In this document: positions 26,013 to 33,027 of the stretch, one piece after another
Layout of the letters: the number at the start of each line of letters is the position of its first letter
Position numbering within the stretch: position 1 is the first letter of the stretch
DNA from: an uncultured Eubacteriales bacterium
GTDB taxonomy: Bacteria; Bacillota; Clostridia; Lachnospirales; Lachnospiraceae
DNA length: 35,310 nt
Direction of reading: 5' to 3'
Assembly: GCA_900315015.1 (NCBI GenBank)
Contig: OMXJ01000032.1
Span: forward strand, 1 to 35,310
The notes under the pieces: model-generated
Database searches by the model: none
Seen by the model: only the letters and a program-made list of their open reading frames with translations
What the model was told of the DNA's origin: nothing
Position numbers and translations under genes: made by a program

Positions 26013-27239
26013 TTATTTGAACCATGATTTAAATTCATCGCGTGATATAAGTTTAATTTTGTCTTCGTCAAACTCTGAAAATCCTTCGGCTTCTGAAGCG
26101 TCAAAAAATTGGACTTTAAGCTGACAATAACATTCATCGAGCAGTTCAAAATCTGAATCTATATCTTCACTTAAACAGGTGAGAGTGTCCGAGCCTTTTT
26201 TAATCATATAATAATCGTAACCGGTTCCTTTATTATAGACCTTGAATAAGGCAAAATCAGAACTCTGCGTAATGGTAACTTTTGAATTATGATTGACGCC
26301 CGGAACCGTGAATAAATCAAAAGGAGAGTCCTCGGCATCGAGAGATTTAATATAAATATTTCCATCGTCACCATTAAAATAAATATTGCCGTTGATAGCA
26401 CAGGAGGCTTCATATTGAATATTATCAGAGCAGGTATTGATGTTATAATATGTATCGTTTTCAAGGTTATATACTATGCAGTAATACTCAATACCTTCAA
26501 TTTCATCCATCCGTTTATAATATTCATCAAATTTTTCTACATATTCTCTTTGACTTAAACCGGAATCCTCGATTTTTTTTGTCCGGAGATAATAAGTAAA
26601 AATAATTGAGTTATCCGTGAAAAGTAGTCTTTGTATTGTGGATTTAAGGGAACTCTTGCTTTCGTGTAAAATGTCGACAGAGCCTGTCAACATATTTATG
26701 CGGTAAAGCTTTGCAGCACCGCTGACGGTATTAACATATCCGGTTTCATCCAGTGATTGGTTGTTTAATTGCACTGCAAGATAAAAATTATTACCAATCA
26801 GAAGCTTGTCCCCAACAAATACGTCATCATATTCACTGAAATCAATAAGTTTTTTTATGCCGGTACCATCAGTATTAATCATATAAAGGCATGACGATTT
26901 ATTGTCGAAAAAAAGAGCATGAGTATCATAAATTGCAGAAAAAGAATCGTTAATGATATACTGATTCAAAAGGCATTCCGGACCGTTATGAAGGCAGCCC
27001 GGAACACCGCATATGACAGATGATTCACCTGTAACGAGATTGTAACGCGTGAGTCCTTCAAGATACAGGTTTTCATCATAAAAGAAACCAGGTTGATAGC
27101 CCCTGCTGTAAGTAATTAACTGTTTATCGGAAGCATCTGAAGCTGCACAGCCTCCAAAAGTAATCATAAGAAGAAGCATACAGCATAAAAGGGTAACATT
27201 CTGAACTGAAATATTGAATAATTTTTTTTTTAATTTCAT
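26013..27239 (-). CDS. Lipoprotein with Cys/His motif, beta-propeller-like (DUF5050-like)
   Basis: The product has 408 residues. A basic N-terminus and hydrophobic stretch end in FGGC, giving a lipidated Cys31 and surface anchoring. Just after it comes C77-x4-C82-x-H84-x4-C89 (ICGVPGCLHNGPECLL), a Cys3His cluster I recall from a family of clostridial surface lipoproteins; metal binding is possible but unproven. The rest is rich in short beta strands with recurring N/D-G turns (INTDGTGIKKL; INGNIYFNGDDGNIYI), consistent with a beta-propeller. AAGGAG precedes the ATG. It diverges from the solute-binding-like lipoprotein, with 119 bases between starts. It probably works with the adjacent ABC system, by position only. 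Confidence 0.75.
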   Translation of the reverse strand: MKLKKKLFNISVQNVTLLCCMLLLMITFGGCAASDASDKQLITYSRGYQPGFFYDENLYLEGLTRYNLVTGESSVICGVPGCLHNGPECLLNQYIINDSFSAIYDTHALFFDNKSSCLYMINTDGTGIKKLIDFSEYDDVFVGDKLLIGNNFYLAVQLNNQSLDETGYVNTVSGAAKLYRINMLTGSVDILHESKSSLKSTIQRLLFTDNSIIFTYYLRTKKIEDSGLSQREYVEKFDEYYKRMDEIEGIEYYCIVYNLENDTYYNINTCSDNIQYEASCAINGNIYFNGDDGNIYIKSLDAEDSPFDLFTVPGVNHNSKVTITQSSDFALFKVYNKGTGYDYYMIKKGSDTLTCLSEDIDSDFELLDECYCQLKVQFFDASEAEGFSEFDEDKIKLISRDEFKSWFK

Positions 27240-27269
27240 AGTTAGCTCCTTTAAAATGCGATCAATAGA

Positions 27270-27297
27270 TTGACTTTAAAAAAAAATGATATATAAT
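27270..27297 (+). promoter_or_regulatory. Sigma-A promoter for the ABC-system operon
   Basis: TTGACT, 16 bases (mostly A), consensus TATAAT, in the short divergent region. No equally good promoter was found for the minus-strand lipoprotein. Confidence 0.7.
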
Positions 27298-27358
27298 TGA
27301 AACGTAAATATTTTACATCGTATATGGTGGAATGTCAAGGAAAATGGAGGGAGAATCA

Positions 27359-28912
27359 ATGCTTTTAGATAAAACTGTTAAACGTGGTTTGTTTATTCTA
27401 GTTACTTCGATGACAATATTTACTTCCTGTTCTAATTCTGATAAAAGAAAAGAAGGCATAGACTCGAGAGATTCCGAAAATGGTGTTTCAGTTATAAATG
27501 ATATAGGAGCTGAATCTACTTATCCTGAAGATATAGATTATTCGGTCTTTGATGAAAGCTATAAAGATAAAATTAGGCTAAAGTGGGTTTATGATGATAA
27601 GGTATATCTTTCTAACAGGCAAAAGAAAGCGGTAAATGACAGATTGTTGGAAATGGGAAAGAAATATGTTATTGATTTTTCAGCTTTTGAAAGCGATACA
27701 TATGAGGAGTCTGTAAATGAGCTGAATGCTTCGGATTCGCCGGCTGATATTATATGCGCCGGATTAAGGGGACCTGGAGAGGGTTCTGGCACTTTCAGGG
27801 CTTATAGTAATGGCTGGTTTATGGATTTGACGGAATATATGAATTCTGAAGAAGGAAGAGTTTTGAAAGATAACATTCCTGATAATCTTATTGAATCCTG
27901 TTCTGTTAATGGAAAATGCTGGGGACTTACAACTTTTACACTCTCTTTTGCGGATTATGTTTATTATATCAATTCTGATGTCTTAACGCTACTTGGATTG
28001 GAAGCAGATGATTTTTTATATAAAACCCCCGATGAAATAAAAGAATATCTTGAAATGGTAGATTTGGAAAAGATTACTCCATATTATATTTACAGTGACA
28101 GTAATAATATTATGGATTTTATTCCAGGTGTGTATAGGGTTATGGATGTTACATCGGATGCTTTTTCAGCCGATATTTCTGAGCCGTATGTCGAAAATAT
28201 ATTTGAAAATGAAAAAGCTGTTACCTGGTTTAAAACGATAAGTGATTTTAAAAAGGCTGGTTTACTTACTGAATCTTCCGCGAAATCTTCTTTTTTTATT
28301 TGTCAGGGACTTGCAAACGATTTTGATCTTGAACTTCAGGAAAATACTATTTCAAATTTAAAAGATAAATTTCCTGATTCAGGCGAAATTATCATTGTTC
28401 CGTTGGAAAACGGAGCAGTTACGACAATGAAATATTCTATAACCGGCGTATGTGAAAAAAGTAAAGAAAAAGAATTGGCCTTGGATTGCTTTACTACAGT
28501 TATGACTGACAGTGAAATATCCACAATTCTTATTAATGGAATAGAAGGCGTGGATTACGTTATAAATGATGAAGGGAAAGCAACGTCTAAACCGGGTACA
28601 AACGTTAACTGGATTAATGCACTTTATTTTGGCAATAAATTTCTGAGCATTCCTCTTTATAATGAGGTATCGAATCTCAGGGAAGAACAGGATAAACTCC
28701 ACACCTTGCCTACAACGGGAAAGTATATAGATATTTCAGGGTACGATGACAGGATTTCTTCAATAAATAAAATCATGAATAATTATCACGGCCTTGTTAA
28801 CGGCAGCTTTGAAGATGTGGATGCTGCCATTGAAGAGGCGAAGGCTGAGCTGAAGGCAGCAGGGGCTGATGAGATTATTGATGAAATTAACAGACAGATT
28901 GATGAGCAGTAA
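27359..28912 (+). CDS. Extracellular solute-binding-like lipoprotein
   Basis: The product has 517 residues. The N-terminus MLLDKTVKRGLFILVTSMTI leads to FTSC with lipidated Cys24, followed by a charged linker. The body reads like a family 1 solute-binding protein: an NASDSPADIICAG strand-loop, WFMDLTEYM, CWGLTTFTLSFADYVYYIN and a long helical C-terminal part. The ATG was chosen because GGAGGG lies 7 bases upstream; a longer frame from 27332 would include it. The permease gene starts 9 bases after the stop, so the two are co-transcribed. Such proteins normally serve importers, but the permease here is ABC-2 (exporter type). Ligand unknown. The gene is AT-rich, unlike the following two. Confidence 0.75.
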   Translation: MLLDKTVKRGLFILVTSMTIFTSCSNSDKRKEGIDSRDSENGVSVINDIGAESTYPEDIDYSVFDESYKDKIRLKWVYDDKVYLSNRQKKAVNDRLLEMGKKYVIDFSAFESDTYEESVNELNASDSPADIICAGLRGPGEGSGTFRAYSNGWFMDLTEYMNSEEGRVLKDNIPDNLIESCSVNGKCWGLTTFTLSFADYVYYINSDVLTLLGLEADDFLYKTPDEIKEYLEMVDLEKITPYYIYSDSNNIMDFIPGVYRVMDVTSDAFSADISEPYVENIFENEKAVTWFKTISDFKKAGLLTESSAKSSFFICQGLANDFDLELQENTISNLKDKFPDSGEIIIVPLENGAVTTMKYSITGVCEKSKEKELALDCFTTVMTDSEISTILINGIEGVDYVINDEGKATSKPGTNVNWINALYFGNKFLSIPLYNEVSNLREEQDKLHTLPTTGKYIDISGYDDRISSINKIMNNYHGLVNGSFEDVDAAIEEAKAELKAAGADEIIDEINRQIDEQ

Positions 28913-28921
28913 AGGTAAAAT

Positions 28922-31222
28922 ATGAAACCGGTAGTTTGTGGGGCCCAGCTGAGGCTGGTTTTTAAAAATATAAAACTTTTATTCCTGATTTTTATGACCG
29001 TTCTTGTTTCCTTTACCTGGCTGTTTTACAGCCAAAAGGATGAGTATAAGCATAACCGGGAAAAAACGCAGTGCGTTGAATGGGCGCTTGACTCAGGTGA
29101 GCCGCAGAAGGCGGTTGAAGACGCAGTTAATGATCTGGTTATGAATGCGGGCACGGTTGATCTGCGCTTTGCTGACAGCTTTTATGATGAATATATGCTT
29201 TATACTGAAGCAGGCGAACATTTGAAAAAAACCTTGGGCTACCGGAACGAAATTGAAAATGTCATAGCAGCAAAAAAGGGGCAGCTCGGCTTTGCCGAAA
29301 ATAAAGGTGAAAAAGAAAAATATTTAACCGAAATTAAATATTATTCAAAGCTTCTTGATAATAAGGTGCAGCTGAGCGGTTATCTTGGTTTTGAAGGTTT
29401 TTTTGAATTTGATGTACTGGATGTGTGCATTTTTATCGTTATTTTTTTGCTGTGCAGCTTTCTTGTTGTTCAGGAGCGCGAGAAAGGTCTCGGGAATTTA
29501 ATATATGCCACCGAAAGAGGGGGAAGAGCTTATTTTGTGAATAAATATGCTGCCATAGCTTTTTTTACGGCGGTATTTTCTATATTGATTTTTTTGTTAA
29601 AGCTTCTGCTTTATTGCAGGCTTTATCCTGTGCCGTCTTTTGATACTTCGGTTCAGAGCATGCCTGGGTATTTTGCTGCACCGTTTAAGCTTTCACTGGG
29701 CGGATTCATTCTTATTTATTTTATATGGAAAATAGCGGTTTATTCTGCTGTTGCAGGTATTATATGCGTTATCTGCTCGTTAAAGCTGAGTGAGGCCGGA
29801 GCGGGGGTTGTTTCGTTTTTGTTTTTTCTTATATCTTTTGCATTATCAAGATATATTCCATCGTCTTCAAAGTGGGTTCTGCTCAGGGATATTTCCTTGA
29901 TCAGGATTGCATCGCCTGATTACTGGATTAAAGCGCTCAGAATTTATATTCTGTTTTCTTCAAAAAACAGGGCGGCTCTTATTTACGGTCCCGCTGTTCC
30001 TGCTGTTTCATGTGCGGTTCTTTTTGCGGCGGTCTGTGCCGCGGGTATCCGCATTTATTTATCGGGTCTTAAAAAAAGTTCTGACTCGGCGGATGCGCGT
30101 GTGCCTAGCTTTTCATACAGATATTCCGGGAACGGTGCCTTAAATGAATTTTTCTATTGCATGTTCAAAAAGAAGGCTCTGGCGGCGCTGCTTATCCTGA
30201 TCTTTGTTTTTGCAGCCTTTGTGTGCGATAAAACACCTGACAGAAACGTATCCACCAAAAACCGGAGGGAAATGGCGCAGATTCTTAATTCCATGAGCTT
30301 TGATGAATCAAAGGAATGGCTTAAGAATAAAAATGATGAGCTGGAAGGACTTCAGAACAGCCTTATTCAGATGCAGGTTAAGTATTCAATGGGAGAGATT
30401 ACCGAAAGGGAATTTAACGAATATTCTTCCTTTGTGTATATGCAGTTGGGAATCAGAGAGACGCTAAATGAAATGATCAGGCAGTCGGAGGATATGGAGA
30501 CCTTCTTTGTAAGGGAAGGAATTGATACCTCTTCAGCTGATTTCAATATTAGATATGAAGTAACTGATATCTCGGACAGTCTTTTTAGTAATTCGGCGGA
30601 TGATATGCGCATATGGATTTTTCTTTTTGTATGTATTTTTGTTATATTTTTTGCTGCTCCGCTTTTGCCTGGTGAGATTGAAAACGGAATCTATCCGCTT
30701 GCAGTAAGCTCTGAGGGCGGCGCATTTGCTGCACTTTACAGATGCTTCTGGCTTTTGGTTTCATGCTTTGTCATGTGCTTTGTTCTGATGCAGGTGTATG
30801 TGCACAGCCTGGGTCTGAGGTTCGGGACGTTTCCTGCGGATTATTCCTATCTGAGCATTGGAGTGCTCAGGAAATGCTTCTTTTTGCCGCAGAGCTTTAC
30901 AGTAAAGGAATTTGTTTTGGCTGAAATTTTAATGTTTTCGCTTCGTGTGACCGTGGCTGCGGAAATTATGCTCATAATAAGTTCCTTCATTAATAAAACA
31001 GTAGTGGCAGAGATTGCGGGAACCTTGCTGCTTTTTGCACCGCCACTGCTAAGGCTTCTGGATATTGAGCTTGCGTACAGGCTTAAGCTTACATATTTTA
31101 CTGTTTTTGGTGACTTTGTAACTATGAGCTCGCTGCGCAGTGTTGTTCTATGGCCGGCTATATTTGTTTTTGTTTCATATATACTATTCCGCAGAGTCAG
31201 AAAATGGGCAAAGCTGGAATAA
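28922..31222 (+). CDS. ABC-2 type permease, internally duplicated (two halves fused)
   Basis: The product has 766 residues with about a dozen hydrophobic segments. The first half has a membrane helix at about 17-36, an extracytoplasmic charged part, then a helix and the cytoplasmic elbow EREKG at 185-189 followed by YATERGG. The second half repeats the plan: helix at about 416-436, a charged external part, then EIENG at 585-589 followed by VSSEGG. The offset between halves is 400 residues. One chain could therefore form the full membrane domain. ABC-2 permeases usually export lipids, polysaccharides, peptides or drugs. The base composition is distinctly GC-richer than the housekeeping genes. 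A 44-bp tandem repeat begins at its stop codon. Substrate unknown. Confidence 0.8.
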   Translation: MKPVVCGAQLRLVFKNIKLLFLIFMTVLVSFTWLFYSQKDEYKHNREKTQCVEWALDSGEPQKAVEDAVNDLVMNAGTVDLRFADSFYDEYMLYTEAGEHLKKTLGYRNEIENVIAAKKGQLGFAENKGEKEKYLTEIKYYSKLLDNKVQLSGYLGFEGFFEFDVLDVCIFIVIFLLCSFLVVQEREKGLGNLIYATERGGRAYFVNKYAAIAFFTAVFSILIFLLKLLLYCRLYPVPSFDTSVQSMPGYFAAPFKLSLGGFILIYFIWKIAVYSAVAGIICVICSLKLSEAGAGVVSFLFFLISFALSRYIPSSSKWVLLRDISLIRIASPDYWIKALRIYILFSSKNRAALIYGPAVPAVSCAVLFAAVCAAGIRIYLSGLKKSSDSADARVPSFSYRYSGNGALNEFFYCMFKKKALAALLILIFVFAAFVCDKTPDRNVSTKNRREMAQILNSMSFDESKEWLKNKNDELEGLQNSLIQMQVKYSMGEITEREFNEYSSFVYMQLGIRETLNEMIRQSEDMETFFVREGIDTSSADFNIRYEVTDISDSLFSNSADDMRIWIFLFVCIFVIFFAAPLLPGEIENGIYPLAVSSEGGAFAALYRCFWLLVSCFVMCFVLMQVYVHSLGLRFGTFPADYSYLSIGVLRKCFFLPQSFTVKEFVLAEILMFSLRVTVAAEIMLIISSFINKTVVAEIAGTLLLFAPPLLRLLDIELAYRLKLTYFTVFGDFVTMSSLRSVVLWPAIFVFVSYILFRRVRKWAKLE

Positions 31223-31327
31223 GTGCCTGAATCTGACAGTCTTCAGTAGATTGTGCTCTGCTTTCTGTGCCTGAATCTGACAGTCTTCAGCAGATTGTGC
31301 TCTGCTTTCTGTGTCTGAAAGAGAGCG
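31223..31327. repeat. 44-bp tandem repeat abutting the permease stop codon
   Basis: Two 44-base units (31223 and 31267) beginning GTGCCTGAATCTGACAGTCT, differing at one base, then a partial third (GTGTCTGAA). Each unit contains CTGAA...TTCAG. The array starts at the base after TAA. It lies between the permease and ATPase genes, so it is probably transcribed. Confidence 0.9.
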
Positions 31328-31402
31328 TAGACTTAGTGAAGACTTTGAAACTGTTAGCTTCAGCGGATTTTATTGCCTTGTATTGCTTTGGAGGATCTGG
31401 AA

Positions 31403-32092
31403 ATGAGTGATGGCGGAGTTAATGTTTTAAAGCTTGAGGGAATCGAGAAGTGGTATCCGGCGCCGGAAAAGAAAAATGCCGTTCATGCGCTTAAGGGCAT
31501 AAGCCTGGAGCTTACCGAAGGGTGCTATGGGCTAACGGGAAAGAACGGCGCGGGAAAGAGCACGCTTCTGAAGATTCTTACCGGCTTTATTAAGCCGGAT
31601 GCCGGAAAAATTTACTGGAACGGGGATCTGATTTCGCCGCGGAGCAAGGATTATAAAAGGTTGCTGGGCTATATGCCTCAGCAGCAGAGCCTTTACGAAA
31701 CCATGAGCGTCCTGCAGTTTATGAACTATATGGGCGTGCTGAAGGCAGTGCCGAAGAAAAAGCTGGCGGAAGAAACTGAAAGCCTGCTCGAAAGAGTTCA
31801 CCTTGCTGATAAAAAGGATTCAAGGCTCGGTGCGCTTTCAGGCGGCATGAAGCAAAGGCTTTTATTTGCGCAGAGCCTTCTCGGCTCACCTGTCCTGCTT
31901 CTTCTTGATGAACCGACGGCCGGAGTGGATCCGGATGAGAGGGTGAATCTTCATAATATAATAAATGATAATCTGTCCGGCAGGATTGTGATTATGTCTA
32001 CTCATATAATATCGGACATTGAAAATATGGCCAAAGAGGAAATTAAGCTGGAACACGGAGCCCTTGTAAATGAACAGAAAACCGAAGGATAA
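31403..32092 (+). CDS. ABC transporter ATP-binding protein (partner of the ABC-2 permease)
   Basis: The product has 229 residues. Walker A GKNGAGKST at 46-54, Q-loop in YMPQQQSLYE, signature LSGGMKQR from 145, Walker B LLLLDEPT with Asp169/Glu170, D-loop GVDP, and switch His in MSTHI. One nucleotide-binding domain means it works as a dimer, matching a permease that has both membrane halves fused. The region after the switch His is short compared with typical ABC-2 ATPases. GGAGG stands 8 bases before this ATG; an upstream TTG at 31373 would include that site. It is separated from the permease by a 180-base spacer with the 44-bp repeat. Hand count of one 60-base sample (31501-31560) gives 35 G or C. 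Confidence 0.93.
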   Translation: MSDGGVNVLKLEGIEKWYPAPEKKNAVHALKGISLELTEGCYGLTGKNGAGKSTLLKILTGFIKPDAGKIYWNGDLISPRSKDYKRLLGYMPQQQSLYETMSVLQFMNYMGVLKAVPKKKLAEETESLLERVHLADKKDSRLGALSGGMKQRLLFAQSLLGSPVLLLLDEPTAGVDPDERVNLHNIINDNLSGRIVIMSTHIISDIENMAKEEIKLEHGALVNEQKTEG

Positions 32093-32130
32093 GGTGTTAA
32101 GCCTGTTATGAAAGAGCACTTGACAGCCCA

Positions 32131-32226
32131 CCCCCTGCGGGCAAACCTGTGTGTTAGTCTCGACACATTCCGCAACCGCGCCTATCTGCCTATGTTGCCC
32201 CCCACGGGCAAGCCTGTGGGTTAGTC
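32131..32226. repeat. Degenerate 29-bp direct repeat after the ABC ATPase
   Basis: Copies at 32131-32159 and 32198-32226 share the pattern CCCCC..CGGGCAA.CCTGTG.GTTAGTC. C-rich and non-coding. Function not recognised. Confidence 0.65.
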
Positions 32227-32245
32227 AGGTCATAGAAAGCCTATC

Positions 32246-32365
32246 AAATATGGCTTTTTACTATATGTAATGGAACTGTTACAAAAAAATCAAAAAAGCC
32301 GTAAGTGCATTAGAGCTGTGAAATACGGCTTTTTACTATATGTAATGGAACTGTTACAAAAAAAT
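32246..32365. repeat. 45-bp direct repeat (two copies, 75-bp period)
   Basis: Copies at 32246-32290 and 32321-32365 are identical except at one base; both include GGCTTTTTACTATATGTAAT. The second copy forms the right arm of a terminator, the first does not. Confidence 0.9.
32292..32335 (+). terminator. Intrinsic terminator upstream of the tRNA-Ser genes
   Basis: AAAAAGCCGTA pairs with TACGGCTTTTT around a 20-base loop. It probably ends the ABC-system transcript. Confidence 0.75.
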
Positions 32366-32429
32366 GAAGAGCATACTGATATTCTGAAAAAAGAGCCAAG
32401 GCGAAGAGCATATTGGTATTCTGAAAAAA
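32366..32429. repeat. 27-bp direct repeat (two copies, 37-bp period)
   Basis: GAAGAGCATACTGATATTCT plus GAAAAAA at 32366, and a copy with two changes at 32403. It directly follows the 45-bp repeat and precedes the tRNA promoter. Confidence 0.8.
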
Positions 32430-32454
32430 ATTTTAAAAAAGAGCAAAAAAGTGC

Positions 32455-32483
32455 TTGACAAAATAAAAATAACAGTGTATAAT
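32455..32483 (+). promoter_or_regulatory. Consensus promoter for tRNA-Ser(UGA)
   Basis: Perfect TTGACA, 17 bases, perfect TATAAT, about 15 bases before the mature tRNA. The GTGC before TTGACA also occurs before one of the rRNA-type promoters at the right end of the window (P2). Confidence 0.9.
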
Positions 32484-32497
32484 CATCTTCGTTGTTC

Positions 32498-32583
32498 GGA
32501 GAGTTGCCCGAGTGGCTTATGGGGCTGGTCTTGAAAACCAGTGATACCGCAAGGTACCGTGGGTTCGAATCCCACATTCTCCG
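32498..32583 (+). tRNA. tRNA-Ser, anticodon UGA
   Basis: 86 nt. Acceptor GGAGAGT pairs with ATTCTCC (one G-U). The anticodon stem-loop is CTGGT-CTTGAAA-ACCAG, giving anticodon TGA for UCA-type Ser codons. A long variable arm (TACCGCAAGGTA) and the T arm GTGGG-TTCGAAT-CCCAC are present. Discriminator G; CCA is not encoded. Confidence 0.97.
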
Positions 32584-32589
32584 CTTTTG

Positions 32590-32620
32590 AACCACCGAAA
32601 CAATCGGTGGTTTTTATTTT
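32590..32620 (+). terminator. Intrinsic terminator after tRNA-Ser(UGA)
   Basis: ACCACCGA and TCGGTGGT with loop AACAA, followed by TTTTTATTTTT. It lies between the two tRNA genes, so tRNA-Ser(GGA) needs read-through or its own weaker promoter, which I could not identify. Confidence 0.92.
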
Positions 32621-32649
32621 TAATAATATAATGTGAAAATCAGGCATCT

Positions 32650-32738
32650 GGAGAAATACCCAAGTGGCTGAAGGGGCTCCCCTGGAAAGGGAGTAGGGCG
32701 CTAATAACGCCGCGCGGGTTCAAATCCCGCTTTCTCCG
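32650..32738 (+). tRNA. tRNA-Ser, anticodon GGA
   Basis: 89 nt. Acceptor GGAGAAA pairs with TTTCTCC. Anticodon stem-loop CTCCC-CTGGAAA-GGGAG gives anticodon GGA for UCC/UCU. Long variable arm (GGCGCTAATAACGCC) and T arm GCGGG-TTCAAAT-CCCGC. Discriminator G; CCA not encoded. Paralogue of the neighbouring tRNA-Ser. Confidence 0.97.
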
Positions 32739-32824
32739 TTTATAAAATTGAAAGGTCGCGTAAAGCGTAAGGTGAAGAAATGATTATTAGATGATTTGTT
32801 TTGAAGTGAAAGTGAAGAAATTGA

Positions 32825-32902
32825 ATGCTGGACTTTTCAGTGTGTTCTTTGCGTGCGCTTAAAATCAGATTATCGCATTCCTTTACCTTTTTTTATTTAT
32901 AA
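32825..32902 (+). CDS. Candidate 25-residue leader peptide upstream of the ABC-F gene
   Basis: ATG to TAA encodes MLDFSVCSLRALKIRLSHSF followed by TFFYL. The ribosome binding site is weak (GTGAAGAA). It stops 33 bases before a strong terminator-like hairpin, the arrangement used in ribosome-mediated attenuation of some ABC-F and rRNA-methylase genes. No homologue is known to me; it may be a chance frame. Confidence 0.25.
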   Translation: MLDFSVCSLRALKIRLSHSFTFFYL

Positions 32903-32934
32903 AGAATGGCATAGTTAATAAGTAAATAACTATT

Positions 32935-32974
32935 AAAAGCGAACTGTTTGCACACGCGGACAGTTCGCTTTTTT
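32935..32974 (+). terminator. Strong intrinsic terminator / candidate attenuator before ABC-F
   Basis: AAAAGCGAACTGT pairs perfectly with ACAGTTCGCTTTTTT around a 12-base loop. A smaller ATAGTTA/TAACTAT inverted repeat (32911-32933) sits directly upstream. The ABC-F start is 54 bases downstream and no good promoter is visible in between, so the hairpin may regulate that gene; it could also simply end the tRNA transcript. Confidence 0.85.
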
Positions 32975-33027
32975 CATTTTACTGATTGGTTCAATTTGAA
33001 AATACTTGTATTGAAAAGGAGGTTCGT

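Noticed and set aside
31373-31402. TTG start for the ABC ATPase
   Set aside because: The GGAGG site lies inside this extension and the ATP-binding fold begins just after the downstream ATG.
32290-32595. Minus-strand frame beginning MVQKRRMWDSNPRYLAV
   Set aside because: It is the antisense of tRNA-Ser(UGA) and its flanks; WDSNPRY-type frames are a common tRNA antisense artefact.
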